Positions 1 to 5,564 of a DNA stretch of 13,815 bases are shown one piece after another. The stretch lies in the NCBI GenBank assembly GCA_037146835.1, contig JBAWWI010000057.1, forward strand, positions 1 to 13,815, given 5' to 3'. Below the pieces are notes generated by a model that was not told the DNA's origin, did no database searches, and saw only the letters and a program-made list of their open reading frames with translations. Origin of the DNA: IMCC26256 sp037146835 (GTDB taxonomy: Bacteria > Actinomycetota > Acidimicrobiia > IMCC26256). The translations under genes were made by a program, and so were the position numbers. Numbering within the stretch: position 1 is the stretch's first letter; each line of letters starts with the position of its first letter.

Positions 1-5
1 TGCCA

Positions 6-245
6 TCATTTAGTCAACGGGACAGGGGGATGATCCGCAAACTTGAAGGGAGTGTCGTCATCGGTAGGCGGCTCTAGATTCGTCAGAAGTTTGCGAAGTT
101 TCACGTCATCAAGAATCTTCGCGACTTCTCTCTCAGTGATTGTGTCGCCGCAGGTTGTAATCCATGTCTTGGCCATAGGGAAAGGATACGCCTCTGATCT
201 ATAAGCGGCACCACACTGCGCTGCTTTTTGAAGAATATGGTCCAT
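6..245 (-). CDS. Small hypothetical protein (79 aa), uncertain
   Basis: Not recognised. The reading frame runs from an ATG (245-243) to a TGA (8-6). The next in-frame stop upstream is at 294-296, so this ATG is the only good start. The product has a mixed composition that looks more protein-like than the other frames here: a middle stretch TITEREVAKILDDVKLRKLL (about residues 35-54) could form an amphipathic helix, and the C-terminus is proline-rich and acidic. There is no signal peptide or membrane segment. The bases before the ATG (ATTCTCCG) give no Shine-Dalgarno. It lies in the accessory-looking left part of the window, with no neighbour that suggests a job. It could be a chance ORF or the remainder of a decayed gene. 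Confidence 0.3.
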   Translation of the reverse strand: MDHILQKAAQCGAAYRSEAYPFPMAKTWITTCGDTITEREVAKILDDVKLRKLLTNLEPPTDDDTPFKFADHPPVPLTK

Positions 246-578
246 CGGAGAATGGCCATGTGTTGTATTCGGCTTCTCGGCTGCTGGCCTCTGCTATTTG
301 TAAGGGAGGAGGGCGGGGATGTCCCGCACGCGGTGGGCCTTCTATGGGCGATCAACTTCGCTCACCTACAGCGGATCGCTGGCGCTGGCGCGGCCGCGGC
401 AACCTGAGACTCATCACGGGCCGCAATCGCGCGGCTTGGTCGGTTTACACATCAGCGGAGCCCCGCGCGTGCTACCACCTGTCTCCGTTCTGCACTATCG
501 CAGCACTGCCCCTAGGCACGGCGTTGCTCAACGCGTTAGGCTGCTAGGGCCTTGACCGGACGAAGAAGTGAGGGACAC
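246..578. other. Gene-free stretch
   Basis: No convincing gene. Two plus-strand open frames (260-547 and 319-555) cross it, but their translations are dominated by Arg, Ala, Gly and Ser as expected of a GC-rich non-coding frame, and neither has a ribosome binding site. A short hairpin GCGTT-gctc-AACGC lies at 521-534 but has no T-run after it. The last 15 bases hold the ribosome binding site of the next gene (GTGAGGG). Confidence 0.5.
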
Positions 579-1304
579 ATGGACACAACTGTTGATGAGA
601 TCGCGGACGGGATCTACCGGCTATGCACTTGGGTGGAGGAGGCGGCGCCCCCGGTCGGTTTCGGGTTCAACCAGTTCCTCGTCGATGCCGAGGAGCCACT
701 CCTGTTCCACACGGGACCCCGGGCCATGTTCCCGCTGGTATCGGAGGCCATCTCTCGCATACGGCCGGTCGAGGAGCTCCGTTGGATTACCTTCGGACAT
801 GTCGAGGCAGACGAGTGCGGCTCGATGAACGACTTCCTCGCAGCCGCGCCGCATGCCCAGGTGGCTCACGGCGCGATGGGATGTCTGGTCTCGCTCAACG
901 ACATGTGTGATCGCCCGCCCCGGATGCTCGCTGACGGTGAGGTCATGGACCTTGGTGGCAAGCGAATGCGTCATATCGATACGCCTCATGTCCCTCACGG
1001 TTGGGAAGCTCGTGTGCTCTATGAGGAGACCACCCGAACCCTTCTCTGCGGTGACCTCTTTACACACCTCGGAGCAGGTCCGCCGCTCACGACTGAGAGC
1101 ATCGTCGCGCCCGCGATGGAGGCCGAGGCCATCTTCCGCTCAACCGCCCTGGCTCCAACCACCATCGCGGTCATTGAGCAGTTGGCCGATCTCGAGCCCA
1201 ACGTCCTAGCCGTCATGCACGGTTCAAGTTTCTCTGGCGATTGTGCCGGCGAACTGCGAGCCCTTGCTGCGGCCTACGACGCGCAGTACTTGATGCCAAG
1301 CTGA
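579..1304 (+). CDS. MBL-fold metallo-hydrolase, flavodiiron/ODP-like subtype (241 aa)
   Basis: Metallo-beta-lactamase-fold protein of the oxygen-binding di-iron (ODP) subtype seen in flavodiiron proteins, here as a stand-alone domain with no flavodoxin part. Visible likely metal ligands are H74, E76 and D78 in GHVEADECGS, a His of TPHVPHG (H137 or H140), D159 in LLCGDLFTH, and H214 in VMHGSS. The residue after D78 is Glu (E79), where the flavodiiron motif HxExDH has His. A DEC version occurs in a known branch of MBL proteins, so this may be a subfamily trait. No signal peptide or membrane segment. I chose the ATG at 579 because GAGGG lies just before it; an upstream TTG at 552 would add nine residues without a ribosome site. 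Substrate unknown: oxygen or NO reduction is possible for the fold, but without a flavodoxin domain a hydrolase or oxygen-sensing role is equally likely. Confidence 0.8.
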   Translation: MDTTVDEIADGIYRLCTWVEEAAPPVGFGFNQFLVDAEEPLLFHTGPRAMFPLVSEAISRIRPVEELRWITFGHVEADECGSMNDFLAAAPHAQVAHGAMGCLVSLNDMCDRPPRMLADGEVMDLGGKRMRHIDTPHVPHGWEARVLYEETTRTLLCGDLFTHLGAGPPLTTESIVAPAMEAEAIFRSTALAPTTIAVIEQLADLEPNVLAVMHGSSFSGDCAGELRALAAAYDAQYLMPS

Positions 1305-1340
1305 AGTCGTCTACGGCTCGTCGAGGACGGGGAGCAGATA

Positions 1341-1440
1341 ACGGTACGACGTCGCCAGAAGGCGATCAAGGTCGGGCGACCAGTCCCACTCAACCATTAG
1401 GCGGCCTGGCTTCGTTAGAAACGTCGTGCCGTCGTACCGT
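1341..1440. repeat. 11-bp perfect inverted repeat
   Basis: ACGGTACGACG at 1341-1351 is exactly matched by its reverse complement CGTCGTACCGT at 1430-1440, with 78 bases between. The match does not extend on either side. The arms flank most of the presumed remnant ORF. It could be a leftover of a mobile element end, a long-range stem, or chance. Confidence 0.4.
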
Positions 1441-1513
1441 CGCACGTGAACGGGATCCGGTCGACGAGGCACCAGATGAACGCTGCATGGTTTTTTATTG
1501 TCTCGTTGCCCAT
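1415..1513 (-). pseudogene. Possible remnant of a type I restriction methylase (HsdM) N-terminus
   Basis: An ATG at 1513 opens a 32-codon frame ending in TAA at 1417-1415. Its start, MGNETIKNHAAFIW, then three residues and an Asp, matches the conserved N-terminal motif of HsdM (NHxAFIWxxADLLRG in the four-helix HsdM_N domain), including the Asp four residues after the Trp. The resemblance stops there, and no further HsdM, HsdS or HsdR sequence is found around it. I infer a short decayed remnant. With only about ten matching residues the call is weak, and a chance match remains possible. Confidence 0.25.
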
Positions 1514-1541
1514 GCTCGCCGGCCCGCACTCGACCACGTGG

Positions 1542-2117
1542 TCAGCGTTTGGCAGCAATGACAAGGCCGCTCGCCCAGTTCATTGGAGTGATGACGAAAT
1601 CGGAACGGTTCCGAAGGTTCTCGAGGAGCGCGTCGACCTTCTCGCCGTGCCCGGCAGGCCAGTTCGGCTGAGGGAGCATGTCGTCAATCACGTAGAGGCC
1701 ACCCGGGGCAACAAGCGCAAGTGCCTCGTCAAGGCCCCAGTATTTTCCGGGCCAGGTATCCGCGAAGAGCAAGTCGAATTGGCTGGTAGCGAGGTCTCTT
1801 AGGGCGTCGCTGCCATCGGCATTGATGAGGGTGAGGCGGTGGTCATCACCGAGGAACTCGCGTGCGATCTCGACCAGCGGCGTTTCGAGTTCAACCGATG
1901 TAAGTGTTGCTGTTGAATCCATGCCGTCGAGGAGCCACGCAGTTGAGACGCCTGGTCCGGTCCCGAGCTCAAGCAGCCGTCCCCCGGGGCGGTTCGCCGC
2001 GAGCGTCCTCAGCATGGAGCCCGTCCTCGCATCGCATGAGGCGTCAAACCCGATCTGGGCGGCACGCGTCGCGATTCGGCTGATGACAGGCGGACCCTCC
2101 GCGACGTCGTCGATCAT
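1542..2117 (-). CDS. Class I SAM-dependent (O-)methyltransferase (191 aa)
   Basis: A small Rossmann-fold methyltransferase of the Methyltransf_24/O-methyltransferase type. Motif I is LELGTGPG (residues 49-56), the SAM-binding glycine loop. E76 in TSVELE ends beta-strand 2 and should hold the SAM ribose. INADGSDAL (98-106) and FDLLFAD (114-120) follow, and LVAPGGLYVIDDML (135-148) fits the strand-5/metal-site region of catechol-type O-methyltransferases. The length is close to that of compact members of the family. It starts at ATG 2117-2115; a weak GGGTGG lies about 9 nt upstream. Substrate cannot be read from the sequence. The nearest upstream gene on its strand is the tRNA-Gly, some 320 bases away, so it needs its own promoter, which I could not identify. 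Confidence 0.8.
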   Translation of the reverse strand: MIDDVAEGPPVISRIATRAAQIGFDASCDARTGSMLRTLAANRPGGRLLELGTGPGVSTAWLLDGMDSTATLTSVELETPLVEIAREFLGDDHRLTLINADGSDALRDLATSQFDLLFADTWPGKYWGLDEALALVAPGGLYVIDDMLPQPNWPAGHGEKVDALLENLRNRSDFVITPMNWASGLVIAAKR

Positions 2118-2231
2118 TCAAGCACCACCCTGAATAGGTTGCTCGGGCCGCAGCTCGGCGCCGATCTGACAAAGGTACCCGGACTCGCCAGTTGGTTGCC
2201 CGCGATAATCGGTGTTGTCGCATTTTCGCAC
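2118..2231 (-). CDS. Possible 37-aa ORF abutting the methyltransferase start
   Basis: A short frame from GTG (2231-2229) to a TGA (2120-2118) that directly touches the methyltransferase ATG. The product contains CDNTDYRGQPTGESGYLC followed by QIGAELRPEQ, a composition more like a real protein than the other frames here, with two cysteines 17 residues apart. Upstream the frame stays open only to a TGA around 2262-2260. There is no ribosome site before the GTG. It may be the end of a broken gene, a translationally coupled leader, or chance. Confidence 0.18.
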   Translation of the reverse strand: MRKCDNTDYRGQPTGESGYLCQIGAELRPEQPIQGGA

Positions 2232-2434
2232 GAGCGTGGTGACGGCGCTGACCTCGCGAACCCAATGTCATCTCGAACCCAAGGATCTGTGTGAGGGCGT
2301 ACGTTTCGCGGTGTCACTCGCGGGCACACCGGAGACACTGTTAAAGACCTCGAACGGCAAACAGCGGAAACACTGGCAACGGGTAGCAAATTCCCGAGCA
2401 GGCGTTTCCCTGTTGGGGGATACGAACCACCGTA
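2232..2434. other. Non-coding stretch on the 3' side of tRNA-Gly
   Basis: Together with the doubtful short ORF next to it, this makes about 317 bases without a convincing gene. Open frames cross it on both strands, for example minus 2389-2114, which is Ser/Arg/Pro-rich and starts with TTG, but none looks real. Right after the tRNA there is a 5-bp hairpin (ATACG-aaccac-CGTAT, 2420-2435) with no following T-run. No copy of the tRNA 3' end was found to the left. Confidence 0.4.
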
Positions 2435-2508
2435 TGGAGCGGGCGACGAGAATCGAACTCGCGTTCTCAGCTTGGGAAGCTGATGTTCTACCTCTGAACT
2501 ACGCCCGC
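2435..2508 (-). tRNA. tRNA-Gly(CCC): tRNA-Gly, anticodon CCC, CCA encoded
   Basis: Reading the minus strand, a full cloverleaf can be drawn: acceptor GCGGGCG paired with CGCCCGC, D arm GTTC-agaggta-GAAC, anticodon arm TCAGC-TTCCCAA-GCTGA with anticodon CCC (34-36), a 4-nt variable loop, and T arm GCGAG-TTCGATT-CTCGT (one G-U pair). The discriminator is U and CCA is encoded in the DNA. The total is 74 nt. It decodes the glycine codon GGG. The 3' side faces the accessory-looking left part, as expected if that part entered by integration at a tRNA gene. Confidence 0.95.
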
Positions 2509-2518
2509 AGAGATAGGG

Positions 2519-2524
2519 ACATTA
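2519..2524 (-). promoter_or_regulatory. Probable -10 box of tRNA-Gly
   Basis: On the minus strand TAATGT lies 10 nt before the tRNA 5' end, placing transcription start about 3-4 nt upstream of the mature tRNA. No clear -35 is visible. Confidence 0.35.
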
Positions 2525-2612
2525 CCCGGGTCGAGCGCGTACTGTATGACGCAGTCAGGTAATCGCCTTATCGGGCAGCCGCAACTATTCGCCTTATTAA
2601 GGGAGCACTTCG

Positions 2613-3626
2613 ATGAAACTCGTAACCAAGCCGCTATCTGCCCTCGCCTTGATCTGCACATCAGCATTGGTTATTGCATCAGGCCCAGCCGGAGCATCTC
2701 CAACACGTGCTCACGAGACTGGTGCAAGCGGCGTAACGGCTACCGCTCCGCTCACTGTCACCCCTGTGCCACTACCCAAGGCCGGCAGTGTTGTTAAGGC
2801 AAAGGGCGTGACGCGCACGGTTCTTGCGGTTGCGGAGCCGGCCAACTCTCCTGGCCAGGTGCTCTACATGACCCGCGTGAAGATAGCTCCGAAGACGAAA
2901 CTCTCCGAGCACTTTCACTCAGGGGTTCAGGTTGCACGCGTTGAGTTTGGGGTGCTCACCTACAAAATTATTCAGGGAACAGTCTCGGTAACACGGGCAT
3001 CCGGCAGGGTACAGAAGTTCACTGCCCCAGCCGCGCCGTCGCTGCGCAAGGGTGACTCGATTATCGAGACCTCAGGCCTTGTGCATTTTGGTGGCAATAA
3101 CACAAACAAGCCGGTGGTCATCCTCACTGCACTATTGATCAACCAAGGCGCCGGACTCTCCACGCCTGTTGGCTCTGCAGTGGCGGGTACGCGAATTGTT
3201 CTACCGGCAGATCTTGAGGTGACGAGTCGCGACATCGTTACTTTTGGAGTCAATGGCCTGAACACAATGGGGACTGCGGTCGAGGTGGGCAGCGGGATCC
3301 TTGAAGGTGAAGGCGGCAGCCTCACTGGAGTGCGCGCAAAGTTGAACGCGACTTTCTTGGTGAACTACCTCTCAGGTAATGGCACATGGAATGCAACTAT
3401 GACCATGACTTTTGCTGATGGCTCAACAATCTCGGGAACAATGTCTGGTGCCACGCTCGTCGGCCTCGGCGGTGCAGCATTTGGCGGCACGATCGGGGTG
3501 CTGGGTGGAACTGGCATTTACAAGAGTGTCACCGGCGGAACCGGTACCTACACGGGGTCGCGCTCGGGTGCACTAGGAGCAACAGCGCTACAGACTCGCA
3601 CTGAGTTACACGTTCTTGGCCTATAA
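2613..3626 (+). CDS. Secreted cupin plus dirigent/AOC-barrel-like protein (337 aa)
   Basis: Predicted exported protein. Residues 1-28 form a signal peptide (MKLVTK, a hydrophobic core around 8-24, and a small-residue site near AGA|SP), followed by an Ala/Thr/Pro-rich linker. Residues about 60-178 form a cupin: H100 and H102 (EHFH) with E111, then GDSIIETSGLVHFGGN, where G155, H158 and N162 match the second cupin motif (PxGxxHxxxN). Residues about 195-335 are beta-rich and Gly/Thr-rich. They carry TGIYKSVTGGTGTYTGSRSG, which resembles the conserved GGTGxYxGAxG stretch of dirigent and allene-oxide-cyclase barrels. The start is ATG 2613 with GGGAG 7 nt upstream. The metal-binding residues suggest an active metallo-cupin, but the substrate is unknown. 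The two-domain reading rests on motifs only, and the barrel assignment is the weaker part. Confidence 0.7.
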   Translation: MKLVTKPLSALALICTSALVIASGPAGASPTRAHETGASGVTATAPLTVTPVPLPKAGSVVKAKGVTRTVLAVAEPANSPGQVLYMTRVKIAPKTKLSEHFHSGVQVARVEFGVLTYKIIQGTVSVTRASGRVQKFTAPAAPSLRKGDSIIETSGLVHFGGNNTNKPVVILTALLINQGAGLSTPVGSAVAGTRIVLPADLEVTSRDIVTFGVNGLNTMGTAVEVGSGILEGEGGSLTGVRAKLNATFLVNYLSGNGTWNATMTMTFADGSTISGTMSGATLVGLGGAAFGGTIGVLGGTGIYKSVTGGTGTYTGSRSGALGATALQTRTELHVLGL

Positions 3627-3633
3627 ATAAAGT
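3605..3633 (+). promoter_or_regulatory. Probable promoter of the YcaQ-like gene (leaderless)
   Basis: GTTACA (3605-3610, four of six matches to TTGACA), a 17-nt spacer, then TAAAGT (3628-3633), which fits TAnnnT. The GTG start follows 7 nt later at 3641, so transcription would begin at or next to the start codon. It overlaps the end of the secreted cupin gene. Confidence 0.5.
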
Positions 3634-3640
3634 AAATAGC

Positions 3641-4846
3641 GTGCCTTCTGCTCTAAGTATTAGGGAGGCTCGGCGCTGCGTATTAGGCGCACAGGGTTTC
3701 TCAGTTGCGCGCCCGAGTGGTGCCGCAACGCTACGACACGCGACTTCGCTGCTGGGTCGTGTTGGTGCAGTGCAACTTGATTCAGTAAATGTCATAGCTC
3801 GAGCACATGAGCTGACACTCTTCTCGCGCCTTGGTGACCATCCTCGCAACTTGGCCGAACGTCTTGTCTCAACTGGTCGAGCATTTGAGTATTGGGGCCA
3901 CGAGGCATCGCTGCTTGCAGTTGAGCTGCATCCACTTCTGCGTTGGCGCATGGAGGCCGCGCGTAATGGACAGATATGGAGCGGGCTCTCCGATGTGTTT
4001 GAAGAGCAACCTGATTACGTAGCAAAGGTTTTAAGTGAGATCACCATTCGCGGAGCCCTCAGCGCACGCGACCTTCCAGATCGTGGAGCGAAGGCTGGTC
4101 CTTGGTGGGGATGGGATGCCGGAAAACGCGCTCTCGAGTATTTGTTCTGGACGGGAACAGTGACGGCATGGCGCAGACCAAATTTTGAGCGCGTCTATGA
4201 CTTAACGGAGCGCGCCCTGCCGAGCGAGATACTCAATGCGCCTACACCGACCCGAGAGGACGCGCAGAAAGATTTGTTGTTGCGCTCAGCTGCAGCCTTC
4301 GGTGTTGCAACCGCTGCTGATCTTGCTGACGCGTTTCGAATCAAGGCGCCTGTAGCGAGGCCGCTCATAGCGGAGTTGGTCGAGGAGGGAGCACTCGAGA
4401 CGATCGCTGTAGAGGGCTGGAAACATCAGGCTTATCGCGCGCCGGGCACCCGCACGCCTCGCGCTGTCGATGCCCGCGCGCTGCTCGCTCCGTTCGACTC
4501 ACTGATGTGGAGGCGCGATCGTGTTGAGCGACTCTTCGGTTTTCATTACCGACTTGAGATTTATGTGCCGGCCCCCAAGCGCATCTATGGGTACTACGTG
4601 ATGCCGTTCTTGCTAGGCGAGGATTTGGTGGCCAGAGTTGAGATGAAGTCCGATCGCAAGGCCGGAGTGCTGAACATCTCGGGGGCTTGGGCAGAGCCCG
4701 GGGTAGAGCTGGGACTAGTGGCCGAGGCCCTAGCTAGCGAGGCCGCTTCGCTGGCCCAGTTTCTAGGCCTTGATCGGGTAACCCTCGGGCGCCGGGGAGA
4801 TCTAATGAAGTCGCTGCGCTCGGCGGTCGCGAGTCTCGACCTTTGA
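3641..4846 (+). CDS. YcaQ/AlkX-type winged-helix DNA glycosylase family protein (401 aa)
   Basis: A member of the HTH_42 (formerly DUF1006) superfamily of monofunctional DNA glycosylases, which remove bulky alkylated bases or unhook interstrand crosslinks. In this superfamily AlkZ enzymes carry a catalytic QxQ, while the E. coli YcaQ/AlkX branch carries QxD. Here the motif is VQLDSVNV with Q45 and D47, placing it in the YcaQ/AlkX branch. The family stretch FEYWGHEASLL (about 82-92) is present, as are the tandem winged-helix regions and the conserved C-terminal part (LAPFDSLMWRRDRVERLFGF, about 287-306, and YGYYVMPFLLGE). Its length is normal. The start is GTG 3641. No Shine-Dalgarno precedes it, but a -10 hexamer ends 7 nt upstream, favouring a leaderless start. 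The gene begins 14 nt after the secreted cupin gene, with no evident functional link. Confidence 0.88.
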   Translation: MPSALSIREARRCVLGAQGFSVARPSGAATLRHATSLLGRVGAVQLDSVNVIARAHELTLFSRLGDHPRNLAERLVSTGRAFEYWGHEASLLAVELHPLLRWRMEAARNGQIWSGLSDVFEEQPDYVAKVLSEITIRGALSARDLPDRGAKAGPWWGWDAGKRALEYLFWTGTVTAWRRPNFERVYDLTERALPSEILNAPTPTREDAQKDLLLRSAAAFGVATAADLADAFRIKAPVARPLIAELVEEGALETIAVEGWKHQAYRAPGTRTPRAVDARALLAPFDSLMWRRDRVERLFGFHYRLEIYVPAPKRIYGYYVMPFLLGEDLVARVEMKSDRKAGVLNISGAWAEPGVELGLVAEALASEAASLAQFLGLDRVTLGRRGDLMKSLRSAVASLDL

Positions 4847-4896
4847 GGCAGAGACCAAAAACGCGCGCCGCACCCACTTAACGAGCCTCTCCCCTG

Positions 4897-4902
4897 TAGA
4901 GT
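4897..4902 (+). promoter_or_regulatory. Probable -10 box of dcd (leaderless)
   Basis: TAGAGT ends 8 nt before the GTG start of dcd, with TG directly in front of it. No Shine-Dalgarno separates it from the GTG. The -35 region is weak. Confidence 0.4.
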
Positions 4903-4910
4903 CCCGAACC

Positions 4911-5477
4911 GTGATTCTTAGTGACCGCACCATCAAAGAAGAGATCGCCGCTGGGCGCATAATCATCGACCCTTTCGACCCGGCGGATATTCAGCCATCA
5001 TCTGTTGATCTTCATGTCGATGGTTTCTTTCGCGTCTTTCGCAACGACACAACGCCATACATCGACCCCAAGGAACCTCAAGAGGATCTAACGGAACTCG
5101 TTGAGGTAACTCTGCCGACTGCATTTATTCTGCACCCTGGTGAGTTTGTTCTTGGATCAACTCTCGAGCGCGTTGCTATCCCAAATGATTTAGTTGCACG
5201 ACTTGAGGGGAAGAGCAGCCTCGGGCGACTCGGACTCTTGATTCACTCGACCGCCGGATTCGTTGATGCCGGATGGGATGGCCATCTAACGCTTGAGCTC
5301 TCAAATGTTGCGAACCTTCCGATTGCTATCTACCCAGGTATGAAGATTGGGCAGATCTCATTCTTGAAGATGACAACCGATGCAGATAACCCCTACGGCA
5401 GCGGCGTCACAGGCTCGAAGTATCAAGGACAGCGCGGACCAACTCCAAGCCGTTCGTACCTGAACTTCCGTAAGTAA
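4911..5477 (+). CDS. dcd: dCTP deaminase, dUMP-forming (188 aa)
   Basis: Converts dCTP to dUMP, supplying thymidylate synthesis and keeping dUTP low. It is cytosolic and acts as a homotrimer. Family signatures are IQPSSVDLHV (27-36), EGKSSLGRLGLLIHSTAGF (99-117), WDGHLTLELSN (122-132) with the catalytic Glu E129, PGMKIGQISFL (142-152), and the tail GSKYQGQRGPTPSRSY (168-183) that closes over the nucleotide. The HSTAG sequence, where the monofunctional E. coli enzyme has HVTAH, matches the bifunctional enzymes of mycobacteria and Methanocaldococcus, which also perform the dUTPase step. Length is typical. The start is GTG 4911, which gives the standard N-terminus MILSD, and it is probably leaderless. 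The gene converges on the minus-strand Fe-S reductase. Confidence 0.95.
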   Translation: MILSDRTIKEEIAAGRIIIDPFDPADIQPSSVDLHVDGFFRVFRNDTTPYIDPKEPQEDLTELVEVTLPTAFILHPGEFVLGSTLERVAIPNDLVARLEGKSSLGRLGLLIHSTAGFVDAGWDGHLTLELSNVANLPIAIYPGMKIGQISFLKMTTDADNPYGSGVTGSKYQGQRGPTPSRSYLNFRK

Positions 5478-5480
5478 CCC

Positions 5481-5528
5481 AACTTCGGGTGATTAGTGTC
5501 GCTATAGCGACAACAACTACCCGAAGTT
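5481..5528. terminator. Nested hairpin between convergent genes, putative bidirectional terminator
   Basis: AACTTCGGGT (5481-5490) pairs perfectly with ACCCGAAGTT (5519-5528). Inside lies a perfect 16-base palindrome, TGTCGCTATAGCGACA (5497-5512). The outer 10-bp stem therefore carries an inner 7-8 bp stem. It starts 3 bases after the dcd stop and lies 37 bases beyond the Fe-S gene's end, so it suits termination from both sides. There is no strong T-run on either side, so termination is inferred from position and structure. The last codons of dcd (TGAACTTC, 5461-5468) can also pair with GAAGTTCA (5523-5530), a competing fold. Confidence 0.65.
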
Positions 5529-5564
5529 CAGGGGTTTGGTGGGGCTGTTTTGGGTGAGGACGAC

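Larger units (their letters stand above)
1305..1541. other. Intergenic region with ORF remnants
   Basis: No intact gene seen. On the minus strand the frame of the methyltransferase stays open after its TGA for about 77 codons, to a TAG at 1313-1311. With a GTG at 1529 this would give 72 aa whose last part (KPGRLMVEWDWSPDLDRLL) looks protein-like, but the start lacks a ribosome site. A second minus-strand frame, 1513-1415, resembles the start of HsdM and is listed separately. The two frames overlap, which fits a decayed, frameshifted gene, though chance is not excluded. Confidence 0.3.

Noticed and set aside
521..534. Hairpin GCGTT-gctc-AACGC as a terminator
   Set aside because: Short stem, no T-run, and no upstream gene on the plus strand to terminate.
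260..555. Two overlapping plus-strand ORFs before the MBL gene
   Set aside because: Compositional open frames without ribosome sites or recognisable motifs.
1446..1802. Plus-strand 118-aa ORF opposite the methyltransferase
   Set aside because: Antisense shadow of a clear methyltransferase gene.
2114..2389. Minus-strand 91-aa ORF running into the methyltransferase start
   Set aside because: TTG start, Ser/Arg/Pro-rich composition and no recognisable domain; its ATGA overlap with the methyltransferase is suggestive but not enough.
2212..2562. Plus-strand 116-aa ORF crossing the tRNA-Gly
   Set aside because: Part of it is the antisense translation of the tRNA (MERATRIELAFSAWEADVLPLNYARR-type artefact known from many genomes); no ribosome site.
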